Position numbers and translations under genes: made by a program
The notes under the pieces: model-generated
Told to the model about the DNA's origin: nothing
What the model saw: the letters and a program-made list of their open reading frames with translations, nothing else
The model's database searches: none
Assembly: GCA_910577225.1 (NCBI GenBank)
Contig: CAJTMV010000003.1
Coordinates: 205,936 to 269,140 of the forward strand
From: an uncultured Eubacterium sp.
GTDB taxonomy: Bacteria > Bacillota > Clostridia > Lachnospirales > Lachnospiraceae
Reading direction: 5' to 3'
Length of the DNA: 63,205 nt
Shown here: piece by piece, positions 1 to 8,613 of the stretch
Layout of the letters: every line of letters begins with the position of its first letter
Numbering within the stretch: the first letter of the stretch is position 1

Positions 1-330
1 AAGAAACAAGACACAAATTAAGAAATAAAAATAAGAAGCAGGATACAAATAAAAAGAGAATAGAATAAGATACGAATAAAAACTTAAGAAGAGAATAAGA
101 AGCAGGATACGAATAAGAACTTAAGAAGAGGACAAGAAACAAGACACAAATTAAGAAATAAAAATAAGAAGCAGGATACAAATAAGAAAGAGAATAGAAT
201 AAGATACGAATAAAAACTAAAGAAAAGAATAAGAACCAGGATACGAATAAGAACTTAAGAAGAGAATAAGAAACAAGACACAAATTAAGAAATAAAAATA
301 AGAACCAGGATACAAATAAGAAAAGGAAGT
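1..330. repeat. A/G-rich tandem repeat, period about 134 bp, 2.5 copies
   Basis: Copies start at 1, 134 and 268; each opens with AAGAAACAAGACACAAATTA and the third breaks off just before the ribosome binding site of the next gene. Inside each copy shorter units (AATAAGAAGCAGGATACGAA and variants) recur, so the array looks built by nested duplication. The plus strand is almost all purine plus some T. The period is not a multiple of three and stops occur in every frame, so the array as a whole is not coding, although each copy begins with the same open stretch. The left edge is cut by the window. Confidence 0.9.
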
Positions 331-344
331 TTGAGGTAGAGCGT

Positions 345-1046
345 ATGGTGGAAAGTAACCGGATCTGGGCGCCATATCTGATCATGCTGCAGCAGGAAGG
401 AGATTTGTCCAGACTGCACTATATTGTAAAAAATAACAGAGTTTCTCCTTATCTGGAGCTTCAGGCGGAAAGTCTGCATGGAAACGGGAACTATGAGGAT
501 GGTTACGCGCGGCTGGATGTCAATCCGTACGTACGTTTTTTTTCTATTTTTGATCCGTTTCTGACTCCGGATGACCTTGGATACGAGGAGTTTGATCAGG
601 CGCTTTCGGATATTATCCTTCATTATCTTGCGGATCTGGATATTAAAATGGGAATGTGCCGGCATGATTTTCATCTGCGTCTTCTGATGCGTGATCTGGA
701 ACGGGGAGTTTACGGAGGACTTGCGCAGCTGGAAGCGTTTACAAAAATGGAAAAACGAATCATTGCGGAATGGCTGATTCGTTTTTATCATACAGCAGAC
801 GGGCCGGGGAGTCTGTCCGGAGCGGTGGATGCGCTGCTTCCGATCTGCCGTATTTATATCCGTGAAGGAGAAGAATTTGTTTTCTATATGAGGCAGCCAT
901 ACGATGATACAGAAGAAAAAAGAATTCAGTTTTTAATCCGGCTGTTTTTGCCGCTGGCATGTTCCTGTACGATTCACTGGACGCAGACGTATGGAGTGCT
1001 TGGGTATGAGGAAACGACGCCGATGGAGGATTTTGTCCTTGCATAA
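345..1046 (+). CDS. Putative CIS baseplate protein, gpI/TssG-like
   Basis: A 233-residue soluble protein with no recognised catalytic motif. Its last third (about residues 150-225) reads like the C-terminal domain of phage tail protein I, Afp12 or TssG: a GSLSGAVDALLP helix, a strand RIYIREGEEFVFYM, then a helix ending LPLACSCTIHWTQ, where the family usually has a KPA-type segment. ATG 345 follows GAGG at 333-336 with good spacing. The frame is open upstream to 270 through the last repeat copy, but without a start codon. It is the first visible gene of an operon running to 9144, with gaps of 20-30 bp to the next genes. The assignment rests on pattern and context; an unrelated structural role is possible. 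Confidence 0.55.
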   Translation: MVESNRIWAPYLIMLQQEGDLSRLHYIVKNNRVSPYLELQAESLHGNGNYEDGYARLDVNPYVRFFSIFDPFLTPDDLGYEEFDQALSDIILHYLADLDIKMGMCRHDFHLRLLMRDLERGVYGGLAQLEAFTKMEKRIIAEWLIRFYHTADGPGSLSGAVDALLPICRIYIREGEEFVFYMRQPYDDTEEKRIQFLIRLFLPLACSCTIHWTQTYGVLGYEETTPMEDFVLA

Positions 1047-1074
1047 TGAGAATTGACAGAATGAGGTGCGGGTG

Positions 1075-3675
1075 ATGCAGTATGAAACATACAAACTGGG
1101 AAAATTGAAAAAAAATCCGATTCGACGTCTGTATACCCGTGAGGAGCTGGAAGCATTTGAGCTGCCGAGACTGCGCGATATTTGCCGTACGGAAAATATT
1201 AAGCCTCCTACCATGGAGATGTTTCATCGGAAAGAGGAGCTGGCGGCGCTTTTATACCGTTATCTTGGAATTGTGAAAAGACCGGGAATTGCCGTTTATA
1301 CAAACGAAGGGTGTAAGCGTCTAAAAGATGCTTTTGAGAAATCAGGAACCGGACAGATGGGCGGGATTGAAGTGCCGGCGCAAATGGTATTATTTCAGGA
1401 TCAGTCGTCGTTAAATGACAAAGAGGATCCATATCTGGCGATTACCAGACAGGAACCTGGCATGTATGCGTTTCTTGTGGACGAAATGCAGGAAATACAG
1501 GCGGTGCTGATGCTGGATCAGGTAACGGCAGGCAGATATCAGATGCGCCTGGACAGAGAGCGGATGTCTCCGGATCTTCCAGCTGGCCGGTTTCATCAGT
1601 GGGAGCTGCTGTTTACAGAGCCGGCTTATACGGAGGAAGTTATTCGCTGTTATCGTGGCAGGGAGCGAAGAAAAAGTATGATTCCCTATATTCGTATCCC
1701 GATCCCGGAAGTCTGGGTCAAAGAAGTCCCGCAGTCTCCGGAACCGCTGATTATCGATTATGGAACCTCGTATACAACTGCCGGAACCTGTTTTAGTTTC
1801 CATCAGACGAGTGCGGGGAAAGGGGAGCGGATAACATTTCCGGCTGTTTTGGATTGTGAATGGAGACAGCAGGGGAACTGTCAGAGCTGCGGACTCAGTC
1901 CGAGTGTGCTCGCCATCAAGGACTGCAGCGATGGGGTACCGGAGCATATGACCTTTTTGTACGGGGAAGAGGCGGTGCAGGAAGAAAAAAACAGAGGGTA
2001 TATGGCGCGCAACAGCATTTTTTACGATATGAAGCGCTGGGTGGGACGTTACCGAGAGCGTATACAGGTGTCGGACTTGGAAGGTAATACATGTGAGGTT
2101 GAGCGGCTGTTTTTAATCCGCGCGTTTTTGCTGTACATTATTGACCGCGCGCAGCAGCAAAACAGAGTCAGATATCCGAAGCTCTGTTTTACCTGTCCGG
2201 TGAAGCAAAAGGCGCTTTCTTTAAGAATGTATCAGGAAGCGCTGCCAGAATACGTGGTGCTTACCAAAAATATTACAGATGAAGCCGTTGCGGTGGCGTA
2301 CCACTTTCTGGAACAGGGGATTCGGGAGCTTGATTACGAAGACGGAGCGCCAAAAAAAATGCTGATTCTGGACTGCGGCGGCGGAACGAGCGATATGGTG
2401 AACTGTAATTACCGAATATCGAACGAAGGAATTACGAGCCGTCTGGAATTGCACGTAACGTATGCGCATGGAGATACGAATTTTGGCGGAAATCATCTGA
2501 CCTGGCGTGTGATGCAGTATTTGAAAATCCGACTGACAGAATCGATTTTGCGGCAGGAACCTGCTTCTATGGACGCTTTATTTCCAGGAGTACTTTCGCA
2601 AATATATGAAAAAGTAGATCAGGACGGGGTGGAAAAAGCATATGAGACATTTTCAGAGGTCTATCGTAAGGCGGAAACTCTGATTCCTACCTGTTTTACC
2701 GCTTACCAGAATCAGCCGGAAAGCGCTTATTTAAAGGTTAGAAGCAACTATTATTTTCTCTGGAATCTTGCGGAAACCGTGAAAAAGAAACTGTACTTTC
2801 AGCCGGGGATATGCAAAGTGCAGCTGCGTCCGCTGTTTTTGGACTATGCGGTATATGGCTGTTTTGATGATTTTCATCTGTTTTTGAAAAGAGAAAAAGG
2901 CGGCTGGGAAACGCGTACGCTCTGCCCGGAGCTTCTGATTGAAAAAGAAGAAGTAAATCTTTTGCTGAAACCGGATATTTACGGATTTTTGAAAAACTTT
3001 ATCGAACCGTGGTATGAGAGTGGGCGCCTGATGGATATCGACCGGATTATCCTTTCCGGACAAAGCAGCAAAATCGAACTGTTTCGGGAAGTCATGAAGG
3101 AATACGTGGCCGGCAGAAAAGCAAAGACGGGCGGAGAGAGCGGGTGCGAGCGAAAGTTTTTATGTATGGACGGGGCAATGGCTTATCAGCAGGACCGCAG
3201 AACAGGAAGAATACGGACCATGCTGAGTTATGAACCGGCGCGGGCGCCATATTCTCTGACTGCCGAAGACTATGAAATGGCAGGAAGGCAAAAAACGCTG
3301 CTGGAAAAAGGAACTCCGATGGGAGAAGTATACGGGTATCTGTCAAGGCCGACAAGTACAGAAGAAATTTTGTTTCACCTCAGGGACGGTATGGACAGGG
3401 AAGTATCCTGTATCCCATATTCGATTCGGACTGAAGGCCGGGAGGAAACTGGCTATGGAGAGCTGCTTTCGGAATATCCGATTATCAGGCAGGAAGATCT
3501 GGACAGTATGCAGAATGGCGAATTGCGGCTGTTTATCTATGCAGACGATGAAAACTGGGGATTTTCCATATTGGAAACAGCCAGAGAAGCGAACCAGTTG
3601 TATACGAGAACACCTGGTTTTGTTCCATTTGAGCCTGGGGCCTGGGAAACCGATTTTTTTGACGGGAGGCATTAG
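1075..3675 (+). CDS. Actin/Hsp70-fold ATPase of the CIS-like operon
   Basis: An 866-residue protein. Three nucleotide-binding motifs of the actin/Hsp70 superfamily are visible: phosphate 1 (LIIDYGTSYTTAG, about 225-237), phosphate 2 (LILDCGGGTSD, Asp at about 433) and an adenosine motif (IILSGQSSKIE, about 657-667). The first 65 residues carry a SAP-like helical pair ending RKEELAALLYRYLG; residues 70-220 look like a separate domain. It is much larger than DnaK and lacks a DnaK-like substrate domain. An in-frame GTG lies at 1066, but the GAGG at 1063-1066 fits ATG 1075 better. It sits between a baseplate-like gene and a fibre-like gene, so a role in assembly, folding or loading of injection particles is inferred. 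SrfB-like virulence-factor families are an alternative relative. Confidence 0.75.
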   Translation: MQYETYKLGKLKKNPIRRLYTREELEAFELPRLRDICRTENIKPPTMEMFHRKEELAALLYRYLGIVKRPGIAVYTNEGCKRLKDAFEKSGTGQMGGIEVPAQMVLFQDQSSLNDKEDPYLAITRQEPGMYAFLVDEMQEIQAVLMLDQVTAGRYQMRLDRERMSPDLPAGRFHQWELLFTEPAYTEEVIRCYRGRERRKSMIPYIRIPIPEVWVKEVPQSPEPLIIDYGTSYTTAGTCFSFHQTSAGKGERITFPAVLDCEWRQQGNCQSCGLSPSVLAIKDCSDGVPEHMTFLYGEEAVQEEKNRGYMARNSIFYDMKRWVGRYRERIQVSDLEGNTCEVERLFLIRAFLLYIIDRAQQQNRVRYPKLCFTCPVKQKALSLRMYQEALPEYVVLTKNITDEAVAVAYHFLEQGIRELDYEDGAPKKMLILDCGGGTSDMVNCNYRISNEGITSRLELHVTYAHGDTNFGGNHLTWRVMQYLKIRLTESILRQEPASMDALFPGVLSQIYEKVDQDGVEKAYETFSEVYRKAETLIPTCFTAYQNQPESAYLKVRSNYYFLWNLAETVKKKLYFQPGICKVQLRPLFLDYAVYGCFDDFHLFLKREKGGWETRTLCPELLIEKEEVNLLLKPDIYGFLKNFIEPWYESGRLMDIDRIILSGQSSKIELFREVMKEYVAGRKAKTGGESGCERKFLCMDGAMAYQQDRRTGRIRTMLSYEPARAPYSLTAEDYEMAGRQKTLLEKGTPMGEVYGYLSRPTSTEEILFHLRDGMDREVSCIPYSIRTEGREETGYGELLSEYPIIRQEDLDSMQNGELRLFIYADDENWGFSILETAREANQLYTRTPGFVPFEPGAWETDFFDGRH

Positions 3676-3678
3676 CAG

Positions 3679-4455
3679 ATGCAGAATTTTGCAGAACCGT
3701 TGTTTAGCAAAGGCAGGGTACTGAAAAGAGAAAGCCTGGAAGCGTTAAGGGACTTTCCGGGAGGTCTGGCAAAGCTGGGCCTGTCAGACTGGACGGATGG
3801 CGTTTTGTATGGATTTGACATTTCATATGAGGAAACGGCTGGGGACTCGGGAAACGGAGCGGTCAGAATTACTTCGGGCGCCGTATGGTATCAGGGACAG
3901 GTCGTGCTGACAGAAACGGAGAAGATTCCGTTTCGTGCATACGAGCAGCAGATTACCGTATGTCTGAGACTGTATCCGGGCAATTATACAGAAGATTTTT
4001 TTATACGTCCGCTGGAGCTGCGGCTGAAAAATGGAGAGCCGGGAAACAATGAAATGGAGCTGGGCAGATTTCGGCTGTCGGAAGGCGCGCGCCTGCGAAA
4101 AGATTACAGGGATCTGCGAGACTGCCGCACGACTTATAATACGCTGGATATTACGCAGATACCGTACGCCGGTCCAGGCGGGGTAACTGTATCGCCGGTC
4201 CTGCTGCGGATGTTTGCACGTATGGTTATGGAAAATATGGACGCGACGGATACAGATATGCAGTTTGCCCTGCTCTGCCTGTCCCATCCGCCGGTTTCCA
4301 GAGAGTGTCTGCTGCGGTATGTCTGCCGCCGGCTGGGAGAACCGTTTCGGGAACTGTCCCATGCGGAAATATTCGAAAGACTTGTTCGGATTGCCGGAGC
4401 AGGCGGCCGGGGGATGGGCCAGCAGAGGCGTAAAGAAGGCCCAGCCGTATTTTAA
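3679..4455 (+). CDS. Putative CIS baseplate/fibre-associated protein
   Basis: A 258-residue protein not recognised as a named family. The N-terminal half has the pattern seen in phage and CIS baseplate or fibre adaptors: GRVLKRESLEALRDFP, then DGVLYGFDISYEE and VRITSGAVWYQGQVVL, i.e. a short helix followed by a beta-rich 'value at zero' domain. The C-terminal half (from about 165) is helical. It starts 3 bp after the ATPase stop with GGGAGG at 3664-3669, so it is translationally linked to it. The end is rich in Gly and Arg, and the frame continues open for 120 bp after the TAA at 4453-4455, which may hint at a truncated or recently changed C terminus. No signal peptide. Confidence 0.6.
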   Translation: MQNFAEPLFSKGRVLKRESLEALRDFPGGLAKLGLSDWTDGVLYGFDISYEETAGDSGNGAVRITSGAVWYQGQVVLTETEKIPFRAYEQQITVCLRLYPGNYTEDFFIRPLELRLKNGEPGNNEMELGRFRLSEGARLRKDYRDLRDCRTTYNTLDITQIPYAGPGGVTVSPVLLRMFARMVMENMDATDTDMQFALLCLSHPPVSRECLLRYVCRRLGEPFRELSHAEIFERLVRIAGAGGRGMGQQRRKEGPAVF

Positions 4456-4553
4456 GGAATATGCGGGCGGCGGGTACAGAAAGGATGGAAAGAAAAACGT
4501 ATTTGGAAAGGCGGGCGGGATATGAAAAGAAGCGACAGTTTCAGACAGAAGGG

Positions 4554-4621
4554 AAAGGAGGCAGCGCATTTTGTATGACGTCTGTCAGAGACGATATAAA
4601 AGATGCGCGAAAAGATTATGA
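4554..4621 (+). other. Strong ribosome binding site and 16-codon ORF coupled to the PAAR-like gene
   Basis: A perfect AAAGGAGG (4554-4561) is not followed by a start of the PAAR-like gene, whose frame is closed by TGA at 4576-4578. It precedes TTG 4571, which opens a 16-codon frame whose TGA (4619-4621) overlaps ATG 4618 as ATGA. The likely reading is a leader ORF that delivers ribosomes to the PAAR-like gene by coupling, since ATG 4618 has no good site of its own. An overlapping ORF from ATG 4575 to 4763 in another frame is probably a shadow. Inferred from sequence only. Confidence 0.35.
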
Positions 4622-4941
4622 GTCAGTCTTATGTAGTAAACGGAGCAAAAGTAAGCTGTACGATGGGAACGGTGGACGTTCCGCTCAGAACGACACCGGG
4701 CAGACGCGTGCAGCTGCGCGGGAAAGATCGGGCAAATATTGGAGACTGTGTGCCGATTCTTAACGTCGGCCCGTTCGGAGTATGCAAGACGACACAGATG
4801 CCGTGCGTTCCGGCCTGTGCGATCTGGCTGAATGGGAAGACGAATGTGCTTGTGCAGGGCCTGCCGGCGCTGCTGGACAAGTCTATGGCGATCTGCCCGG
4901 TTGGGGCAGGGGTACTTAAGCTCAAGGATGATGGACAATAG
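4618..4941 (+). CDS. PAAR-like tip protein (DUF4280 type)
   Basis: A 107-residue protein that begins MSQSYVVNGAKVSCTMG, the typical opening of DUF4280 PAAR-like proteins, and holds several Cys residues (CTMG, CKTTQMPCVPAC, CPVG) and a glycine-rich end. PAAR and PAAR-like proteins cap the tip of VgrG/gp5 spikes and often bind a metal ion. An upstream in-frame ATG at 4603 lacks a ribosome binding site; 4618 matches the family start and overlaps a small ORF as ATGA. Its place just ahead of the spike and toxin genes fits a spike-tip role. Family recognition is good; the binding partner is inferred. Confidence 0.8.
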   Translation: MSQSYVVNGAKVSCTMGTVDVPLRTTPGRRVQLRGKDRANIGDCVPILNVGPFGVCKTTQMPCVPACAIWLNGKTNVLVQGLPALLDKSMAICPVGAGVLKLKDDGQ

Positions 4942-5010
4942 GCAGAGGCGGTGACCCGAACAGTGATACAGGGATGATCGATGTAAATGAACTCCAGGAG
5001 GCATGAAAAG

Positions 5011-5586
5011 ATGAAAAAACATGGGGATGAAGGATTTATTGAAATGTTACGGGAAGGACAGGAGGATGCCAGAAATAAAGACATCCAAAAAGGAAGTGTC
5101 TTTGTGGATGATGAAGAATTGCAGTTTCACGAACGTGAAATATTAAAGAACCTGATGTGGATGTGGCTTCCGGATGAATTTACCATGTTGAACAAAATGA
5201 TGATCAAAGTAAAATATCCGAATGAAAACAGGCCGGATATTATTTATTCTAATAAGGAAACAACGATAAATGTTAGTTTTTCCCATAAAAGGGATAAGCT
5301 GCTGGCAGGACAGGAAGAAGAAGTACGCGATTATATGGGACAGGTGATACAAAGGCTGTATCCAACCAGCAGTATCATAGATAAAGAAGTGGTTTCGGCA
5401 GGAGAAAATAAAGTTGCATGGATGGATTTTGTGACGCCTGCCATGGATGGGCAGATTTATAATCTGATGTTTTTTACCCCGTTAAAAGGAAGGCTTTTTA
5501 TGGGATCCTGCAACTGTTTTGCACAGGATCAGGAAGATTGGAAAGATTTATTCGTGCAGATGATTGCATCGATACGTACAGCATAA
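5011..5586 (+). CDS. DcrB/Mog1-fold protein, possible effector chaperone
   Basis: A 191-residue protein. Residues from about 35 on follow the DUF1795/DcrB (Mog1/PsbP-fold) pattern: WLPDEFTML near the start, a central ETTINVSFSH strand, a helix, and a WKDLFVQMIASI closing helix. Proteins of this fold (EagR/EagT) act as chaperones for hydrophobic N-terminal segments of T6SS effectors, and the toxin two genes downstream has just such a segment. ATG 5011 is chosen because AGGAGG at 4996-5001 precedes it at normal spacing; ATG 4987 in the same frame has no such site. No signal peptide, so a cytoplasmic role is likely. The chaperone function is inference from fold pattern and gene order. Confidence 0.6.
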   Translation: MKKHGDEGFIEMLREGQEDARNKDIQKGSVFVDDEELQFHEREILKNLMWMWLPDEFTMLNKMMIKVKYPNENRPDIIYSNKETTINVSFSHKRDKLLAGQEEEVRDYMGQVIQRLYPTSSIIDKEVVSAGENKVAWMDFVTPAMDGQIYNLMFFTPLKGRLFMGSCNCFAQDQEDWKDLFVQMIASIRTA

Positions 5587-5706
5587 AGGTGAGACTGTAA
5601 TTTTGGTTGAGAAGCAAACTATCTGGCGCTCGAAGTAGAGATGACAACAGTCTGTACGAAACGGAATATGACAGATGCAATGTGGTTAAGAAAGGAAGGT
5701 GTTCTT

Positions 5707-7365
5707 ATGGAATTGCAGGAAATTGGAAAATATGGAATAGCTCCATTTGCGCTTGAAAGAATTCTGGAACTGGAATTGGTGAAAAAAATAAATGAACATG
5801 CGACATTGTATGTGAAAGGGGTTCTCAAAGAAGGAGAAGAAGACAGTCTGATCGGGCAGCAGTGGGACAAACAGGCAATTACACTTACAGAAGCAGGAAA
5901 AACATTGTTTTGTGGTGTGGCATCAGACGTAGGTGTAATTTGTGAAAATGGTATTTATTATCTGGAGGCGACAGCTGTTTCCTGGACGATAGAGCTGGAT
6001 CGCGAAGAAAAGAAGCGTTCTTTTCAGGAAAAAGGCCGCAGTTATCAGAGTATCGTAAACCAGATTGCAGGAGAATATGGAGCGACAGCAAAATGTGTGG
6101 CGCCAGATAAACAGATTGAAAATCTGCTGCTGGAATACAGGGAGACAGACTGGGAATTTTTAAAGAGGCTTGCTTCACACAGTAATAGCGTGCTGGTTCC
6201 GGATCCGACAAAAGAAACGCCGGCATTTTCATTTGGATTGTCTGGCGGAGCGTCTTATACAGAAGAAACCGGAAAGGCGGATTTTTCTGTAAGGAAAAAA
6301 GTAGCGCGCTACAGACAGCTGTCTCAGTGTCAGGATATTTCTTATCAGGAAGCAGATGCGGTAGAATATACGATCCGAACAGAGTTTGCGGCGCTTGAAA
6401 TCGGCGATCAGGTGAATATTAAAGGACACAGCCTGTATGTGAGGGAAGTCAGACTGAGACTGAAAGGATCTGTTTTTTTGTGCACCTGCAGCGCTACATC
6501 AAAACCAGGCATTTCGGCATCAAAGGCATGGCATCCGTATATTAGCGGCCTTACATTGAATGGTAAGGTGTTGAAAGCGATCAATGATACGGTAAAAGTG
6601 CATCTTTCCATTGATGATACACAGGACGAAGGAAAAGCATATCCATTTCCATATGCAACCGGTTATTCCACAGAGGGGCATACCGGCTGGTATGTAATGC
6701 CGGAAGAAGGGGATACGGTGCAGATTGTGTTTCCGACAGAAGATGAAAATCAGGCTTATGCTGTGCAGGCAGTCCGACAGGAAGATACGGAAAAGACGGC
6801 GGATCCGAGAGTCAAATATTTACGTACGCCAGATGGGAAAGAGATCAAGCTGGACAAAGAAGAAATATTGATTACAGCAAAAGACGGCGTGACATATGTA
6901 CGGATTAATGAAAATTCAGGCGTAGATATATTTACAAACAAGGAAGTCAAGGTGATTAGCGATGGAAATATTACGGTCAACAGCGGAGCTAATATATCGA
7001 TGACCAGTAAAAACGATTTCAGCATTCATGCGGGAAAGAATCTAAAAGTTACGGCAGAAGATTCCATCACGATCACGAATAAAGAAAATAATATGAAGAT
7101 GGTTCCGTCAAGCGGAATCAGCATGTCGGCGGCAAAACCAGTCAAAGTATCAAGCGGCGATACAATGGATCTGACGAGCAAAGGGAAATTTACAGCTGGT
7201 TCCAGCGATGCTATGCAGATTTCAGCATCTAAAGATTTGTCAGCGTCTGCGGGTAAGAAGATGGCACTGTCAGCATCCAGCTCTCTGGAAGAGTCCTGCA
7301 GCGGCAGTTCAATAAAAATGGACGGAAATATCAATATGAAGGCAACGCTAATTAAAGAGAATTAA
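5707..7365 (+). CDS. VgrG/gp27-gp5-like spike protein
   Basis: A 552-residue protein with the layout of CIS spikes. The N-terminal part (about 1-270) is gp27/gpD-like, with the hallmark ETDWEFLKRLASHS at 146-159. About residues 280-370 form a gp5-type OB fold (VKVHLSIDD, then GWYVMPEEGDTVQIVFP). From about 385 to the end come short valine/serine/threonine-rich repeats (ITVNSGANISMTS, LKVTAEDSITIT) that fit a trimeric beta-helix needle. ATG 5707 has AGGAAGG at 5693-5699; an upstream in-frame ATG at 5641 lies in poor context. It forms the spike that the PAAR-like protein would cap and that would carry the next gene's toxin. A phage tail origin is possible, but no phage structural genes are seen downstream. 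Confidence 0.88.
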   Translation: MELQEIGKYGIAPFALERILELELVKKINEHATLYVKGVLKEGEEDSLIGQQWDKQAITLTEAGKTLFCGVASDVGVICENGIYYLEATAVSWTIELDREEKKRSFQEKGRSYQSIVNQIAGEYGATAKCVAPDKQIENLLLEYRETDWEFLKRLASHSNSVLVPDPTKETPAFSFGLSGGASYTEETGKADFSVRKKVARYRQLSQCQDISYQEADAVEYTIRTEFAALEIGDQVNIKGHSLYVREVRLRLKGSVFLCTCSATSKPGISASKAWHPYISGLTLNGKVLKAINDTVKVHLSIDDTQDEGKAYPFPYATGYSTEGHTGWYVMPEEGDTVQIVFPTEDENQAYAVQAVRQEDTEKTADPRVKYLRTPDGKEIKLDKEEILITAKDGVTYVRINENSGVDIFTNKEVKVISDGNITVNSGANISMTSKNDFSIHAGKNLKVTAEDSITITNKENNMKMVPSSGISMSAAKPVKVSSGDTMDLTSKGKFTAGSSDAMQISASKDLSASAGKKMALSASSSLEESCSGSSIKMDGNINMKATLIKEN

Positions 7366-7427
7366 AGATAAATGAAATTCATTTAGCCTGGATCTTGTAA
7401 TATTTATGGGAGAGAGGGGGCAGGTAA

Positions 7428-8600
7428 ATGGGAGTTATGGATATTGTTCATGGCGTATTGGATGTTGCGGGATTTATACCTGTAGTCGGAGCTGTGGCTG
7501 ATGTAGCGAATGCTGTTATCTATGCGGCAGAAGGAGACTGGGGAAACGCAGCATTAAGCGCGGTATCGGCAATACCAGGTGTTGGCGATGCGGTTGGTGC
7601 AGTGGGGAAAGGAGGAAAACTTTTACTAAAAGGGGCAAAACTGGTAGAAGACGCTCTGGCCAAGGGTAAGAAGATGTTATCTTCGTTTGGTAAGCGGATG
7701 GGTAAGGCAAAGACGGGAGCAAAAAAAATAACAGGTAGGTCCCGGAAGAAAAAAGTTGAAGAAACCAAAACAGAAAGCAAGCACGTCTGTACAAACGGAA
7801 AGTGCTTTACCGGCGATATGCTTATTTTTACGAAACAAGGTCTTCGGCCTGTCATAGAAATACGCAAAGGTGACGATATATATTCGAGAAATGAGCGAAC
7901 AGGAGAAACGGGTTTTTGTAAAGTTGAAGATGTATTTTGCACAGAAGCGTATACCATTTATCATATCTGGCTGGATGGAAAAGAGGAGTTAAAGACAACT
8001 GCATATCATCCGTTTTTCGTCAAAGACAAGGGATGGGTGAAATCGATTAATCTGCGCGAAAATGATATATTGGAAACGATGGAAGGAACTGCATGCATTA
8101 CGCAGATCAGGAAAGTGAGGCATGAGGAACCGGTACCCGTTTATAATTTTCATGTGGAAGACTGGGAATCTTATTTTGTGTCTGAGAGCCTGGTTTATGT
8201 ACATAATACGGATGGAGAACATGTAGAAGAATCACAACTGGCCAAACCAGGGGAACCGTTGTACGTTGGATCATATAGCTCGTCCAGAAGAGGAAATAAA
8301 AAAACAGGATTGAATAAAGATTATACACCTCATCATGTTGTACAAAATGCAGAAAGTTCTGTATCTCATGGGAAGGGTATTACCATTAATATACCAAAAT
8401 CATTACATAAAGAGACTGAAACTTTTTGCAAAAGACGGAAAAGAGCGTCAAAAAGAGATCATTTAGCTGCGGACATTAAAGAATTAAGAAAACTATTAAC
8501 GAAAAATGGATACGATCGAAAAGTAGTTAATAGACAGTTAAGAGAACTTATAAGGCAAAATAAAGCATTGGGTGGATTTGATAAGCCACCAAAAAAATAG
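7428..8600 (+). CDS. Polymorphic toxin: pre-toxin, Hint domain, HH-type nuclease-like tip
   Basis: A 390-residue protein in three parts. Residues 1-75 are hydrophobic and glycine-rich (GFIPVVGAVADVANAVIYA, IPGVGDAVG), as in pre-toxin segments that need chaperones or enter membranes. After a basic linker, residues 126-260 are a Hint domain: Cys126 in KCFTGDMLIF, TAYHPFFV, and the end VYVHN. The last 130 residues are basic and carry TPHHVVQ (His302-His303) and IPKSLHKETETF (His327), a pattern like HNH/EndoVII-type nuclease toxins. The Hint domain probably releases the tip by autocleavage. It follows the spike gene and overlaps the ribosome binding site of the immunity gene. Target (DNA or RNA) cannot be read from the sequence. 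Confidence 0.8.
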   Translation: MGVMDIVHGVLDVAGFIPVVGAVADVANAVIYAAEGDWGNAALSAVSAIPGVGDAVGAVGKGGKLLLKGAKLVEDALAKGKKMLSSFGKRMGKAKTGAKKITGRSRKKKVEETKTESKHVCTNGKCFTGDMLIFTKQGLRPVIEIRKGDDIYSRNERTGETGFCKVEDVFCTEAYTIYHIWLDGKEELKTTAYHPFFVKDKGWVKSINLRENDILETMEGTACITQIRKVRHEEPVPVYNFHVEDWESYFVSESLVYVHNTDGEHVEESQLAKPGEPLYVGSYSSSRRGNKKTGLNKDYTPHHVVQNAESSVSHGKGITINIPKSLHKETETFCKRRKRASKRDHLAADIKELRKLLTKNGYDRKVVNRQLRELIRQNKALGGFDKPPKK

Positions 8601-8613
8601 GAGGATTTGACAA

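Noticed and set aside
1..330. Repeat array considered as a CRISPR
   Set aside because: Units are about 134 bp, low-complexity and contiguous; there are no distinct spacers and no cas genes.
4461..4763. 100-codon ORF overlapping the PAAR-like gene
   Set aside because: It reads through the PAAR-like coding sequence in another frame and gives a Lys/Arg/Ser-rich product without family features; only its start region may matter for coupling.
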